Made by a program: the position numbers and the translations under genes
Shown: positions 53,272-60,967 of the stretch, piece by piece
Numbering within the stretch: position 1 is the stretch's first letter
Layout: the number at the start of each line of letters is the position of its first letter
NCBI GenBank assembly: GCA_947488605.1
Contig: CANKZJ010000001.1
Location: forward strand, 1,019,603 to 1,083,602
From: an uncultured Paracoccaceae bacterium
GTDB lineage: Bacteria; Pseudomonadota; Alphaproteobacteria; Rhodobacterales; Rhodobacteraceae
Direction of reading: 5' to 3'
Length of the DNA stretch: 64,000 nt
The notes under the pieces: model-generated
The model's input: only the letters and a program-made list of their open reading frames with translations
Told to the model about the DNA's origin: nothing
Database searches by the model: none

Positions 53272-54438
53272 ATGATCAGGATGATCGTGATGGCGGGCGT
53301 TCTTGCTCTATCAGGATGCATGGACACAGTATCGGGCGTCTCCGGTGTCAGCCGTGCTGAGAAGCCGACATACTTCATCGCCGACCAACTTGGTCCAAGC
53401 TGCACCCGTGACAATCGTGGCGGCAGCGCAAGTGTCGAATTAGCCGATAGGGCGTTGACCGCATTGCGAGTGAATAGCGAACGGTACATTGCGGATCTGC
53501 AGCAATCGACGTCTATGACCGTGAAGTTCGATGACTTCAGGTTGCACTGGCAGCCGGTCCTGTTCAACAGCTACGCCGCCGCTGCGTCCAACGATGTCGA
53601 ATTAGCACGGACAATTATTGATGGTCTCAAGCAGATGGCCGTGGCCGGAAGCTACACGAATGAACCGAGCTTGATCACCCGCCAACAAGCAATTCAAATG
53701 ACCGACTGCTATTCGAGTGGCCCGAACTCACCCTGCGCACAATTTACCCCGTTGTTCGTGGCACGGATGTACGCGCTCTTGATGATCTCGACCGCTGTCC
53801 TTGATGTCTACGTCACCGATGAGGATCGGGACGTGCTGATCCCTTGGTTCGATCAAGCCTATCAGCGCTTCGTCAGAGACGCCGTAGAGATGGACCAGGA
53901 AGGCATCTATGATTTGGGCAACATGGGGATGGCCCGTCTCGCATATGCCGCGTTAAAGAATGATATGCGGCTGGCAGATCGCGAGTTTCATAAACGGCGG
54001 GCCGAATTTATCAACCGGATAGAACCATCCGGATACATTGATCGGAATTCGTACCGTGGCGTACGCGGTTTTTGGTATCATACATATGGGCTGGATGTAG
54101 CCTTGTCCTACGCTCTCGTCGCACGTGCGTGGGGATATGACTTTTTTGCTGATGAAACCCTCGGACCGCGTCTTCGAGCCGCCGTAGATAAGACCACACT
54201 GGGTATCAACGATCTTCGCGCATTCCGTTCAGTTGGTAACCGAGGCGACAACATCACAACCAATCCCGCCGATGCGAAGCCGCATGTCTTCCAACTATCC
54301 TTGAACCTCTACCAGATTTCTGAACGCGAATTCGGTGTCCGACTTCCACCGGACCGTCGATACCAAGAGATCGCCCGGTTCGAACAGTACCCAGCGATCT
54401 CGGGGATGGCAGCGAGTTGCTATTACAGCGGGCGATGA
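53272..54438 (+). CDS. Alginate-lyase-like (PL5/alpha-alpha toroid) lipoprotein
   Basis: This is a 388-aa protein with a lipoprotein signal (lipobox LSGC, Cys16). The segment YRGVRGFWYHTYGLD (261-275) resembles the RGxxALxYHNYAL motif of PL5 alginate lyases, including the catalytic Tyr region. The helical repeat pattern of the rest fits an (alpha/alpha) toroid. The conserved NNH motif that carries the catalytic His appears as GNMGMARLAY (216-225), with no His. It may be a divergent lyase or a binding protein for uronate polymers. It is part of a short plus-strand run with the preceding small genes. Confidence 0.6.
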   Translation: MIRMIVMAGVLALSGCMDTVSGVSGVSRAEKPTYFIADQLGPSCTRDNRGGSASVELADRALTALRVNSERYIADLQQSTSMTVKFDDFRLHWQPVLFNSYAAAASNDVELARTIIDGLKQMAVAGSYTNEPSLITRQQAIQMTDCYSSGPNSPCAQFTPLFVARMYALLMISTAVLDVYVTDEDRDVLIPWFDQAYQRFVRDAVEMDQEGIYDLGNMGMARLAYAALKNDMRLADREFHKRRAEFINRIEPSGYIDRNSYRGVRGFWYHTYGLDVALSYALVARAWGYDFFADETLGPRLRAAVDKTTLGINDLRAFRSVGNRGDNITTNPADAKPHVFQLSLNLYQISEREFGVRLPPDRRYQEIARFEQYPAISGMAASCYYSGR

Positions 54439-54510
54439 TGGTCGGCAAAGCAGAGTGGCATGTGGATTTAGAGCGACCGGAGCGAAACCGTTCGTGAGGA
54501 AAAAAGCACC

Positions 54511-54687
54511 ATGAGCCATGCTCGTCGGCGTCCGACGGCTCAGCAGCGGCAGCGCATCCTCGAACGTTTGTGGCTGCGTAACGCACATTTGCGGGCCAAG
54601 GGCATGCCGATGCTGGATGTCCGGCATCACTACGCGGCCCGGCTCCGGCTGATCAACAGCCAAACCAGTCTGACCAAGCCGAAGTAA
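54511..54687 (+). CDS. Small basic protein (58 aa), function unknown
   Basis: ATG 54511 is preceded by GAGGA with a good spacing. The product is Arg/Gln-rich (MSHARRRPTAQQRQRILERL) and mostly helical, which suggests nucleic-acid binding. No family was recognised. It is 72 bp after the lipoprotein gene on the same strand. Confidence 0.5.
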   Translation: MSHARRRPTAQQRQRILERLWLRNAHLRAKGMPMLDVRHHYAARLRLINSQTSLTKPK

Positions 54688-54795
54688 TCCAACTCGATTG
54701 TTGAGTTATCAGTACAGGTGGTTCGACCCGTCAGGAACCTTCTCCCTGCGCAGCCCCTTTCGGCCAAATACGGTGGCAAAGAAAGGGAACCTACC

Positions 54796-55155
54796 ATGCT
54801 TTATTCAATCCACACCGCCGATCTCGCTTCATCAATGCCAAGGATGCTTCCACTTCCATTGGTCACCGGCATCCTCCACCTTCAAGCTGGTATGCCACTG
54901 GAAGACGATGTCGCAGATTTCATTAATAGGAATGGAGGGAATGCAATGTCAGCGAATCACCGATGGTACATGGAGATTATGGACATGGGTGTAGGTGGTC
55001 ACATCGCTGCACAGGGGTCTTTCATCCGAGATGATGGGCAGATGGTCACAGAGGCGATGGTGGTCGATCCAGACTACGCTGGGGCGAACATAGGTCCGTA
55101 CCTGCAAGGCTTGGCTGAGCGGCTGTTTGGGTTGGGAAATAATTCTACAATTTGA
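54796..55155 (+). CDS. Hypothetical protein (119 aa)
   Basis: The start at 54796 (MLYSIHTADLASSMPRML) is preceded by AAAGGGAACC. The C-terminal part MVTEAMVVDPDYAGANIGPY recalls the acetyl-CoA region of GNAT-like folds, but this is weak and no motif is decisive. It ends before a 10-bp inverted repeat and converges on the ribbon-helix-helix-like gene. Confidence 0.5.
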   Translation: MLYSIHTADLASSMPRMLPLPLVTGILHLQAGMPLEDDVADFINRNGGNAMSANHRWYMEIMDMGVGGHIAAQGSFIRDDGQMVTEAMVVDPDYAGANIGPYLQGLAERLFGLGNNSTI

Positions 55156-55193
55156 CTTGAATTGGTGAACCGATCCGCCAACGTTTAACGGTA

Positions 55194-55270
55194 CCCGATC
55201 CTAGCATGCCCTAGTCAAGATGCCGCTCCGCTATTGTGTCGTTGTGAAAGCGTCGAGCCATAGGATCGGG
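55194..55270. repeat. Inverted repeat with 57-bp loop between convergent genes
   Basis: CCCGATCCTA (55194-55203) and TAGGATCGGG (55261-55270) are perfect inverted copies. The structure lies between the 119-aa gene (plus) and the small minus-strand gene. It could be a bidirectional terminator or the remnant of a small mobile element. Confidence 0.45.
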
Positions 55271-55276
55271 ACCCTA

Positions 55277-55456
55277 CTACACACTCGCCGGTTCTCTTAG
55301 ATCATGCCCGTCATCGATGTACGCGTTCCATAGCGCCTCCACGCTGTCATCCAGCAGTGCACCATAAGGCAGTCTGCTGTAGACCTTCAGCGCCCTTAGT
55401 CGATCCTGTGTGCGGCTCGACACTGATCTGACAGACAGTTTTACGTCATTACTCAT
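55277..55456 (-). CDS. Ribbon-helix-helix-like small protein (59 aa)
   Basis: A strong ribosome binding site GAGGAGG lies 8 bp before ATG 55456. The N-terminus VKLSVRSVSSRTQDRLRALK has the strand-then-helix pattern of CopG/ParD-type ribbon-helix-helix proteins, followed by a second helix LPYGALLDDSVEALWNAYI. Such proteins are DNA-binding antitoxins or plasmid copy-control repressors. It is divergent from the probable HUH initiator gene (229 bp apart), an arrangement that suggests regulation. No toxin gene is seen beside it. Confidence 0.65.
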   Translation of the reverse strand: MSNDVKLSVRSVSSRTQDRLRALKVYSRLPYGALLDDSVEALWNAYIDDGHDLREPASV

Positions 55457-55684
55457 CTTCGTTTCCTCCTCTTGGTATTTACCGTTTGGACGAAAAACTG
55501 GCCATAACTACAGGTGTTGAAGGTCTGCGCCTACATATGAGTACGTCGCACACTGGTCGGACACATGACCGCCTGCGCGTCATGTTCAAAATAACACCCG
55601 AGGCCCGCTTCTTTGACGTACCCGACGAAAAATACCTTTGCTCACAATCGGATGGAATTCACGCCGATGCAGAAGGACAATCGG

Positions 55685-56842
55685 ATGCTGAGCCTTGAGT
55701 GGAACATTCGCAATATGCGGCTGTCACAGCATCCCAAGGGTTCAGCGGCATGGATCAAAAGTGCGACCTCCTCGGCCTTGGCACTCGGGCATCCAGAGCT
55801 TGAGGACATACCCATCGTCAGAGGGAAACCCGCGTTTCTAGCCAATGCTGGCAACCCAATACGCAAGGCATGGAGCAAATCCGAACGGATTAATTTCAAG
55901 CGGATCAACCACGGCTACGGAAAGCGCTTTTCAAAGCGTGTTGTGCGGACAATGCGGCTTCTAGAAGACTGCCCCATACAGAACATTGGCTTTATCACGC
56001 CGGTGGTCGCCTACGCGACCACGAAAGAGGAAGCCTATGCACTCGCTCGTTCAGCCGGTACAAAGCTGAGCAGGTTCATTCGAAACCGGTTTCCCCACGC
56101 GATTTGGCTTCTCTTCCCAGAAGTGGATCAGGTGACCGTTGGCAGTGTTGCAGATAACATCTTAGTTGATCGTGGCTGGAAGCAGGGCCTTTCGGACAAA
56201 ACCTTGGTTTACAAGGTTCACTTCCACGGACCAATTTACGTACCGGGCTTGGACGCTCAGGCAATTGAGGCAGGGTTTCGTTGCTATCGTTCAGGCAAGC
56301 GTGTCAGTCACTACTGTGGCGTCAACCAAGTGCGTGTTTTACCGATACGTCCTGATCCTGATCAAACAGGCTCTCGTCCCGACATTGTGGGTGTGTCAGG
56401 TTATTCAACCAAGAAGCATTATCGTCCGGCTTGTGTTGCTCGAATGTTAGAGGGCTATGCCGAATGGATGTGGTTGACGCATCAGATCGCATCAGACGAA
56501 AGCCTTGTGCAGATTGGTGGTGTGATATCCGGCATACATGAATACTGCGCGGCTTGTGATCACTACTACACAAGAGGTGACGATTGTCGATGTGAGCCTG
56601 TAGTCGGACCAGATGACTCTATTGGGTTTGATAATGTCATCAATTCCTTCAAAGGTTCATCACCTGACAGTATCGTTAACATCAGTGATCAGACTGGGTT
56701 CCTCTCATCTTTAAACTCGGTCGGCTCAAGCATCTGGAATTCCTACAAGAAAAAGCCAACCGTGGAAAAAGTTACTTCCCGTATATTCAACGGTGTTTCG
56801 ACGCTCTGGTGGTGGATGCAAAACCATATTCGCGGTCCATAG
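55685..56842 (+). CDS. Probable HUH-endonuclease replication initiator (Rep-like)
   Basis: This is a 385-aa protein starting at ATG 55685, with AAGGA 8 bp upstream. Three motifs in the right order suggest a rolling-circle Rep fold: IGFITPVVAY (101-110), the HUH motif YKVHFHG (His179, His181) and a Tyr-x-x-Lys motif YSTKK (Tyr240, Lys243). A cysteine cluster (Cys288, Cys291, Cys301, Cys303) may bind zinc. A hairpin terminator follows. It is probably a remnant of an integrated plasmid or phage. A transposase or relaxase of the same fold is an alternative. Motif reading only. Confidence 0.55.
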   Translation: MLSLEWNIRNMRLSQHPKGSAAWIKSATSSALALGHPELEDIPIVRGKPAFLANAGNPIRKAWSKSERINFKRINHGYGKRFSKRVVRTMRLLEDCPIQNIGFITPVVAYATTKEEAYALARSAGTKLSRFIRNRFPHAIWLLFPEVDQVTVGSVADNILVDRGWKQGLSDKTLVYKVHFHGPIYVPGLDAQAIEAGFRCYRSGKRVSHYCGVNQVRVLPIRPDPDQTGSRPDIVGVSGYSTKKHYRPACVARMLEGYAEWMWLTHQIASDESLVQIGGVISGIHEYCAACDHYYTRGDDCRCEPVVGPDDSIGFDNVINSFKGSSPDSIVNISDQTGFLSSLNSVGSSIWNSYKKKPTVEKVTSRIFNGVSTLWWWMQNHIRGP

Positions 56843-56893
56843 AAACGATTGCGGCCCCAAAACACCCCAATCTTCGCTCAGTCCGACTGATGC

Positions 56894-56918
56894 AACCGCT
56901 TAATAAATCGAAGCGGTT
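56894..56918 (+). terminator. Probable terminator after the Rep-like gene
   Basis: The stem AACCGCTT / AAGCGGTT (8 bp, loop AATAAATCG) lies 51 bp after the stop codon. The following T-run is short (TTCTTTGG), so the termination strength is uncertain. The rest of the 247-bp gap up to 57090 shows no gene. Confidence 0.5.
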
Positions 56919-57089
56919 CTTTGGACGTGGACTGTGATTACGTTGGCCTTGTTCGGATGCTCTGTTCCCACCAGATGACGGGCTTGCCCCATCAATGAAC
57001 GTCAGCAAGTGAGGCCGAGGGTTGTCATCTATAAATACTGGCATCGACCGAATGTCTGTCACGGTAGCAACCCAAAGGAAGGTATGAAG

Positions 57090-57461
57090 ATGGAAGACAA
57101 AATAGACCACTTGGAAGAGCCGATAACTGGATTGTCCGACGCACTGTCATTCTTGGAAGAAAACAGCGACGACGCTCTGCATGGGTTTCTGCGGCGGATG
57201 CCGATGTACGCAGGGAACGTGGATGAGCCAATGACGCTGGGTGATCTGATCTACGAACTGAAGCTGGTTCCGTTCATCAAGGCAGCGTGGGTGTCCGTGA
57301 AACCGGGTGGTGGATTGGCCGGTCAGATCGGCGCGACGTTGCAGGTACTGAAGGCCGCTGAAGCCGCGTTGGAGAAAGAGACCGGCGACACCAGACGGCT
57401 TAAGCGAAGCGTCAACCTCTTCTCCTTCATGCAGGTTTATCAGTCCGGCGAAATTCAATAA
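57090..57461 (+). CDS. Hypothetical acidic-helical protein (123 aa)
   Basis: AAGGAAGG lies 7 bp before ATG 57090 (ATG 57084 is also possible). The protein starts with an acidic region and has a Gly-rich middle (KPGGGLAGQIGATLQVLKAA), then a charged C-terminal helix. No family was recognised. It converges on the zinc-finger methyltransferase gene. Confidence 0.55.
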   Translation: MEDKIDHLEEPITGLSDALSFLEENSDDALHGFLRRMPMYAGNVDEPMTLGDLIYELKLVPFIKAAWVSVKPGGGLAGQIGATLQVLKAAEAALEKETGDTRRLKRSVNLFSFMQVYQSGEIQ

Positions 57462-57560
57462 TGTTGCCGACGAAACCGACAAATATGAGTGTATACCAAA
57501 ATCACTAAGCTCGGCAGTTGTTGCGGTTAACGCTTCCAGAATCTTTTGGCCTGACCACCT

Positions 57561-58289
57561 TCATTCCATATCGAAGACCCATAGATATGAATGCGGCTTT
57601 CTTGCATGGTGCTGGATGTCCCATCGGGAATTTGGAACCCGTGATGTTGCGTCGAGGATGAACAGGTCCCGTCCGACCAATCCGATATCTTCTGCGTCGG
57701 CAAGGACATGGTGGTGCAGCCATCGTTGCCTCTGGCCGCTGACCTGATCCTTGCACTTCACCCAAACCTGACGACGCGCAACACGTGCCGCCTCGATGAC
57801 CCCCAACCGGTAAAGTTCACGGATGTCTTCATATAGCAAACCCTTTGTTGTCTCAGCGTTGCGATAACGGTCATCAGTGAAATGCGCACCGGGACTCGCA
57901 ATGTATGGCGGATCGAGAACAACAATATCAAACTCATCATCAGCGTATGGCAGGTCTCGAAAATCAAATGGTCGTTCTGGAACTGTGAGTAGATCTGAGC
58001 CGGTGACGTTCAGGTGAGGTGCCTTCTTCCAGAATGCGCCCCTTCCAAAAGTGACGTCGGCAATCCGCAAAGACGGATCGGTTGCGTAGAGGCGGGCCAC
58101 CTGTTTGATCAGGTCAGCATTGCCACCTCGCACCAGCGCCTCGACGGGTTTGTTCTTCACGTTCTGTCTACGTCGGTAGTCTGCCTGTCGGCAGCGGTTG
58201 GAACAGAACCGTCTGTCAGACCGGCTCGTTGTTGCTGGGATTGGATCGCGACAATGGATGCAAGCCGTAACGGAAATATCGGTATTCAT
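57561..58289 (-). CDS. DNA methyltransferase with N-terminal zinc finger
   Basis: This is a 242-aa protein. The first 45 residues carry a zinc-finger pattern CxxC (Cys10, Cys13) and CSNRC (Cys29, Cys33) with a basic tail (RQADYRRRQN), as in FCS-type fingers. The rest is a class I methyltransferase: ADVTFGRGAFWK (motif I-like, 78-89) and VVLDPPYIASP with catalytic DPPY at 126-129. DPPY points to amino methylation of DNA (N6-adenine or N4-cytosine). No nuclease gene is adjacent, so it looks like an orphan or phage-type methyltransferase. Confidence 0.75.
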   Translation of the reverse strand: MNTDISVTACIHCRDPIPATTSRSDRRFCSNRCRQADYRRRQNVKNKPVEALVRGGNADLIKQVARLYATDPSLRIADVTFGRGAFWKKAPHLNVTGSDLLTVPERPFDFRDLPYADDEFDIVVLDPPYIASPGAHFTDDRYRNAETTKGLLYEDIRELYRLGVIEAARVARRQVWVKCKDQVSGQRQRWLHHHVLADAEDIGLVGRDLFILDATSRVPNSRWDIQHHARKPHSYLWVFDME

Positions 58290-58459
58290 CCGTTACGGGT
58301 AATAGCTTTTTCGACCCGCTTCAATCATGCCATACTCATGATGACCCCGACAACGAAGCACAGGAATTCTCGTTCACAGCACGGATACAACGAGGCAAAG
58401 CTGCTCTTCGCCGTCAAATGCAGCATCGTCTCCAGTGCGAGACAAACCTGCCGTTTGTA

Positions 58460-58993
58460 TCATTCAACGGAAAGCCAATTTTGCGCCGCCTCGCGCTTCA
58501 TCATTTCAGTCTCAACGGGGCAGTTTTCGCACACCGGGCGGTTGCACAGCCGACAAACCCGAAACGCATGGTTTTCATCTCGAAGCAGTTCGCCCAAAAC
58601 TTTGGTGGATAGCTTAGCAAGCATGTCTTGCTCGTCCTCGCTCAGGGTTTCGAGCGCAGTCCTCAGCTTCTCCTGTCGCTGACGCATTTGGCTGGCATGA
58701 AGTTCGGCACCGTTTTCGCTTAAGCGGAGAACAACTATGCGCCCGTCGGTCTGTGAAGCGGAACGCTCAATGAAGCCACGATCTTCTAACCGCGCGACAA
58801 GCCTCACGGTCGCAGCGTGAGACAACGATATCGCATCAGCTAGATGAGTGATTGTCATATCCGGTGCATGGCCCAAATGCCCGACTGCTTCTGCTTCCGA
58901 GGGGACAAGGCCGTTTGATTGGATGCAGGCATGGATATCATCACTTAGGGCAAGGGCCAAAGCGCCAAAGGCATTTTCAAGAGCAGCGGTCAT
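58460..58993 (-). CDS. MarR-family regulator with C-terminal four-cysteine motif
   Basis: This is a 177-aa winged-helix regulator. The recognition region is ITHLADAISLSHAATVRLVA and the wing QTDGRIVVLRLSENG. The C-terminal tail holds four cysteines CRLCNRPVCENC (Cys147, Cys150, Cys155, Cys158), which could bind zinc or an Fe-S cluster, or sense thiol stress. It is divergent from a GNAT gene. Two matching palindromes in the shared gap are likely operators, so it probably represses itself and the GNAT operon. Confidence 0.87.
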   Translation of the reverse strand: MTAALENAFGALALALSDDIHACIQSNGLVPSEAEAVGHLGHAPDMTITHLADAISLSHAATVRLVARLEDRGFIERSASQTDGRIVVLRLSENGAELHASQMRQRQEKLRTALETLSEDEQDMLAKLSTKVLGELLRDENHAFRVCRLCNRPVCENCPVETEMMKREAAQNWLSVE

Positions 58994-59007
58994 AGAAAAT
59001 TAGATAT

Positions 59008-59056
59008 ATGCATCATGCATGGACATCAAGGAGATAAAGGTTTATGCACCGTGCAT
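59008..59056. promoter_or_regulatory. Two matching MarR operator-like palindromes
   Basis: ATGCATCATGCAT (59008-59020) and ATGCACCGTGCAT (59044-59056) share the pattern ATGCAYCRTGCAT. Their centres are 36 bp apart. The outer flanks are also AT-rich in a mirrored way (ATAT before the first, ATAT after the second). They lie between the divergent MarR and GNAT starts, the normal place for MarR control. Confidence 0.65.
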
Positions 59057-59077
59057 ATATAAGCATAGGATTCTGAA

Positions 59078-59530
59078 ATGATACGCAACATGACCCGAGA
59101 TGACCTTCAAGCTGTGAAGGCTCTGATCGACTCTACAGGTTTGTTCCCCGGAGAAATGCTCGATGACATGGCCGGTGACGCACTGGACGGCAAAAGTGAA
59201 ACAGAACGTTGGATGGTTTTGGACGACAGCGGGCCAATTGGTGTTGTCTACTTCGCGCCCGAACGAATGACTGAAGGTACCTGGAACCTCTACCTCATCG
59301 CGATCCATGCAGATCGACAAGGCACAGGCGAGGGTTCCAAGCTCATCGCACATGTCGAAAGGACGCTGGCCGATGAAGGGCACCGCGTCCTGCTGGTAGA
59401 AACCTCCGGCAACCCGGATTTCGAACAGACACGTCAGTTCTACCACAACAACAAGTACAGCGAGGAAGCCCGGATACGGGAATTCTACACAACCGGCGAA
59501 GACAAAATCGTGTTTTGGAAAAAGCTGTGA
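59078..59530 (+). CDS. GNAT-family N-acetyltransferase
   Basis: This is a 150-aa acetyltransferase with the N-terminal start MIRNMTRDDLQAVKALID, the acetyl-CoA binding region LYLIAIHADRQGTGEGSKLI and the late motif TRQFYHNNKYSEEARI. The substrate is unknown; regulation by the adjacent MarR protein suggests modification of a toxic compound. A membrane-protein gene overlaps its stop (GTGA), so the two form an operon. Confidence 0.87.
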   Translation: MIRNMTRDDLQAVKALIDSTGLFPGEMLDDMAGDALDGKSETERWMVLDDSGPIGVVYFAPERMTEGTWNLYLIAIHADRQGTGEGSKLIAHVERTLADEGHRVLLVETSGNPDFEQTRQFYHNNKYSEEARIREFYTTGEDKIVFWKKL

Positions 59531-59931
59531 CCATCGAAGAAGCCGTCGCGTTCCAGCCCATGTGGGTGCAATGGTGGCTCATCATCTTGACGATTGTCAC
59601 CATTGCGCTGCCTGTCCTGCTGGTGTTCCACAACAAGACCCGCATCATTGGCATCGTCGTGCTGGTAACGTCCTTTGCCGGTGGCTTTGGTGTCCAATGG
59701 CTTTTTGACCAGTTTGGATATGTACGGCTTTTGTCGCTCCCACATGTGATCCTTTGGACGCCCGCCCTCATTTACCTGGTCATTGTCTTGAGGCGTCCCG
59801 ATGGCGTCGCGTGGGCACGCTATGCTGGCATTGCCCTTGCAGCCGTTTTGGCCGTATCGCTTGCCTTCGATTGGTGGAGCTTGATTGTATACCTTTCGGG
59901 CCAGACTGCGCCGGTCAACTTACCGGTTTGA
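59527..59931 (+). CDS. Small membrane protein in the MarR-controlled operon
   Basis: This is a 134-aa protein starting at GTG 59527, overlapping the GNAT stop (GTGA), with GGAAAAA upstream. Four hydrophobic helices are visible, at about residues 17-34, 40-58, 67-86 and 98-118. No family was recognised. Coupling to the acetyltransferase suggests a shared task, such as handling a membrane-active compound. Confidence 0.7.
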   Translation: MTIEEAVAFQPMWVQWWLIILTIVTIALPVLLVFHNKTRIIGIVVLVTSFAGGFGVQWLFDQFGYVRLLSLPHVILWTPALIYLVIVLRRPDGVAWARYAGIALAAVLAVSLAFDWWSLIVYLSGQTAPVNLPV

Positions 59932-60141
59932 CTGGTTGGAAAAGTTCCTTCGATTTAATGCAAACCCGACATTCGCTACGGTGCGGAAAGTTGGTAGGTG
60001 TGGGCTCGAACCGGAACTTCTCTGCGGCGAGTACCAATTGCCGCTAATGCAATATCCCGACAAATAGGCTTCACCGGTATCTCCCGTGAAGGTGCCCGTA
60101 TGAGTATGGTGTAGCGGGCACCACACAGCCTTCCCTTCATG

Positions 60142-60206
60142 ATGTCCGTAAAGGTTGATCCAACCATACGTACTCTGATATCTACGGACAGGAATCATAC
60201 GGACAT
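60142..60206. promoter_or_regulatory. res-like repeat cluster upstream of the serine recombinase
   Basis: The 8-mer TACGGACA occurs directly at 60183-60190 and 60198-60205, and inverted (TGTCCGTA) at 60143-60150. A small hairpin GGTTGATCCAACC lies between at 60153-60165. This spacing and position, just before the recombinase gene, fit a resolvase binding/crossover site that also controls the gene. Confidence 0.5.
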
Positions 60207-60217
60207 AAGGGGATACT

Positions 60218-60850
60218 TTGACAACCATATTCTATGCAAGAGTTTCAACGCGGGACCAAACACTCGATCACCAGATCGTGCAGGCTAGGGCAGCGGGTTT
60301 TGAGATCGATCAGGTGGTCGCCGACCACGGTGTATCCGGCGTCAAGCACAGGCTGGATGAACGTCCAGAGGGGCGCAGGCTCTACGATAAACTTCGGAAC
60401 GGTGATACACTTGTACTGCGATGGTTGGATCGCCTAGGGCGTAACTACGATGACGTGACCGATGCGGTGCGGCATTTCATCCGACAGGGTGTGATCATAC
60501 GAACGGTGATCAACGATATGACGTTTGATGGTTCAACCACTGACCCCGTCCAACAGGCCGTCAGAGACGCAATGATCGCGTTTCTCGCAGCCACTGCACA
60601 GGCGCAGGCTGAGGCGACAAAGGTCGCACAGCGGGCTGGAATCGAGCTTGCAAAGGAAAAGGGAGATCGGTTTCGAGGGCGTAAACCGTCATATGATCGC
60701 AAGACATTTGATGAAGCCGTGAATCTACTGGGGCTTGGTAACGGACCAAGTACGGTCTCAAAGGAGACAGGGCTATCCCGCCAAACTTTGATCCGAATCC
60801 GAGATGACCCAGCCGCTGCTGCTGCGGCAATGGATCGATGGGGACTTTAG
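60218..60850 (+). CDS. Serine recombinase (resolvase/invertase family)
   Basis: This is a 210-aa small serine recombinase. It starts at TTG 60218, with AAGGGGA 4-5 bp upstream. The catalytic Ser10 is in FYARVSTRDQTLDHQ. The domain continues with VVADHGVSGVKHR, LRWLDRLGRN and the long E helix. The C-terminal helix-turn-helix is GPSTVSKETGLSRQTLIRI. It could resolve or invert DNA of a transposon, plasmid or island. No Tn3-type transposase is seen in the window. Confidence 0.92.
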   Translation: MTTIFYARVSTRDQTLDHQIVQARAAGFEIDQVVADHGVSGVKHRLDERPEGRRLYDKLRNGDTLVLRWLDRLGRNYDDVTDAVRHFIRQGVIIRTVINDMTFDGSTTDPVQQAVRDAMIAFLAATAQAQAEATKVAQRAGIELAKEKGDRFRGRKPSYDRKTFDEAVNLLGLGNGPSTVSKETGLSRQTLIRIRDDPAAAAAAMDRWGL

Positions 60851-60913
60851 TATAGAACACGCCGAGTAGAGCGATCTTTGGCCATTGACCACTTTCATAC
60901 GATATCACTTGAC

Positions 60914-60957
60914 GATTTCCGATTCTTAACCTACTCGTAGGTATGAAATCGGAAATC
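60914..60957. promoter_or_regulatory. Nested palindromes upstream of the ImmA-type gene pair
   Basis: The outer inverted repeat GATTTCCGATT (60914-60924) / AATCGGAAATC (60947-60957) encloses an inner one ACCTAC-TC-GTAGGT (60929-60942). A TTGACG box (60909-60914) precedes them. The position, 10 bp before the 228-aa gene, suggests an operator for autoregulation, possibly by the XRE protein of the pair. Confidence 0.6.
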
Positions 60958-60967
60958 GGAGAGCGTA

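Noticed and set aside
55486-55698. Plus-strand frame of 70 aa before the Rep-like gene
   Set aside because: It starts with TTG, has no ribosome binding site, overlaps the better supported Rep-like start and shows no motif.
58418-58612. Plus-strand frame overlapping the MarR C-terminus
   Set aside because: It runs antisense to the conserved cysteine tail of MarR and is a reading-frame shadow.
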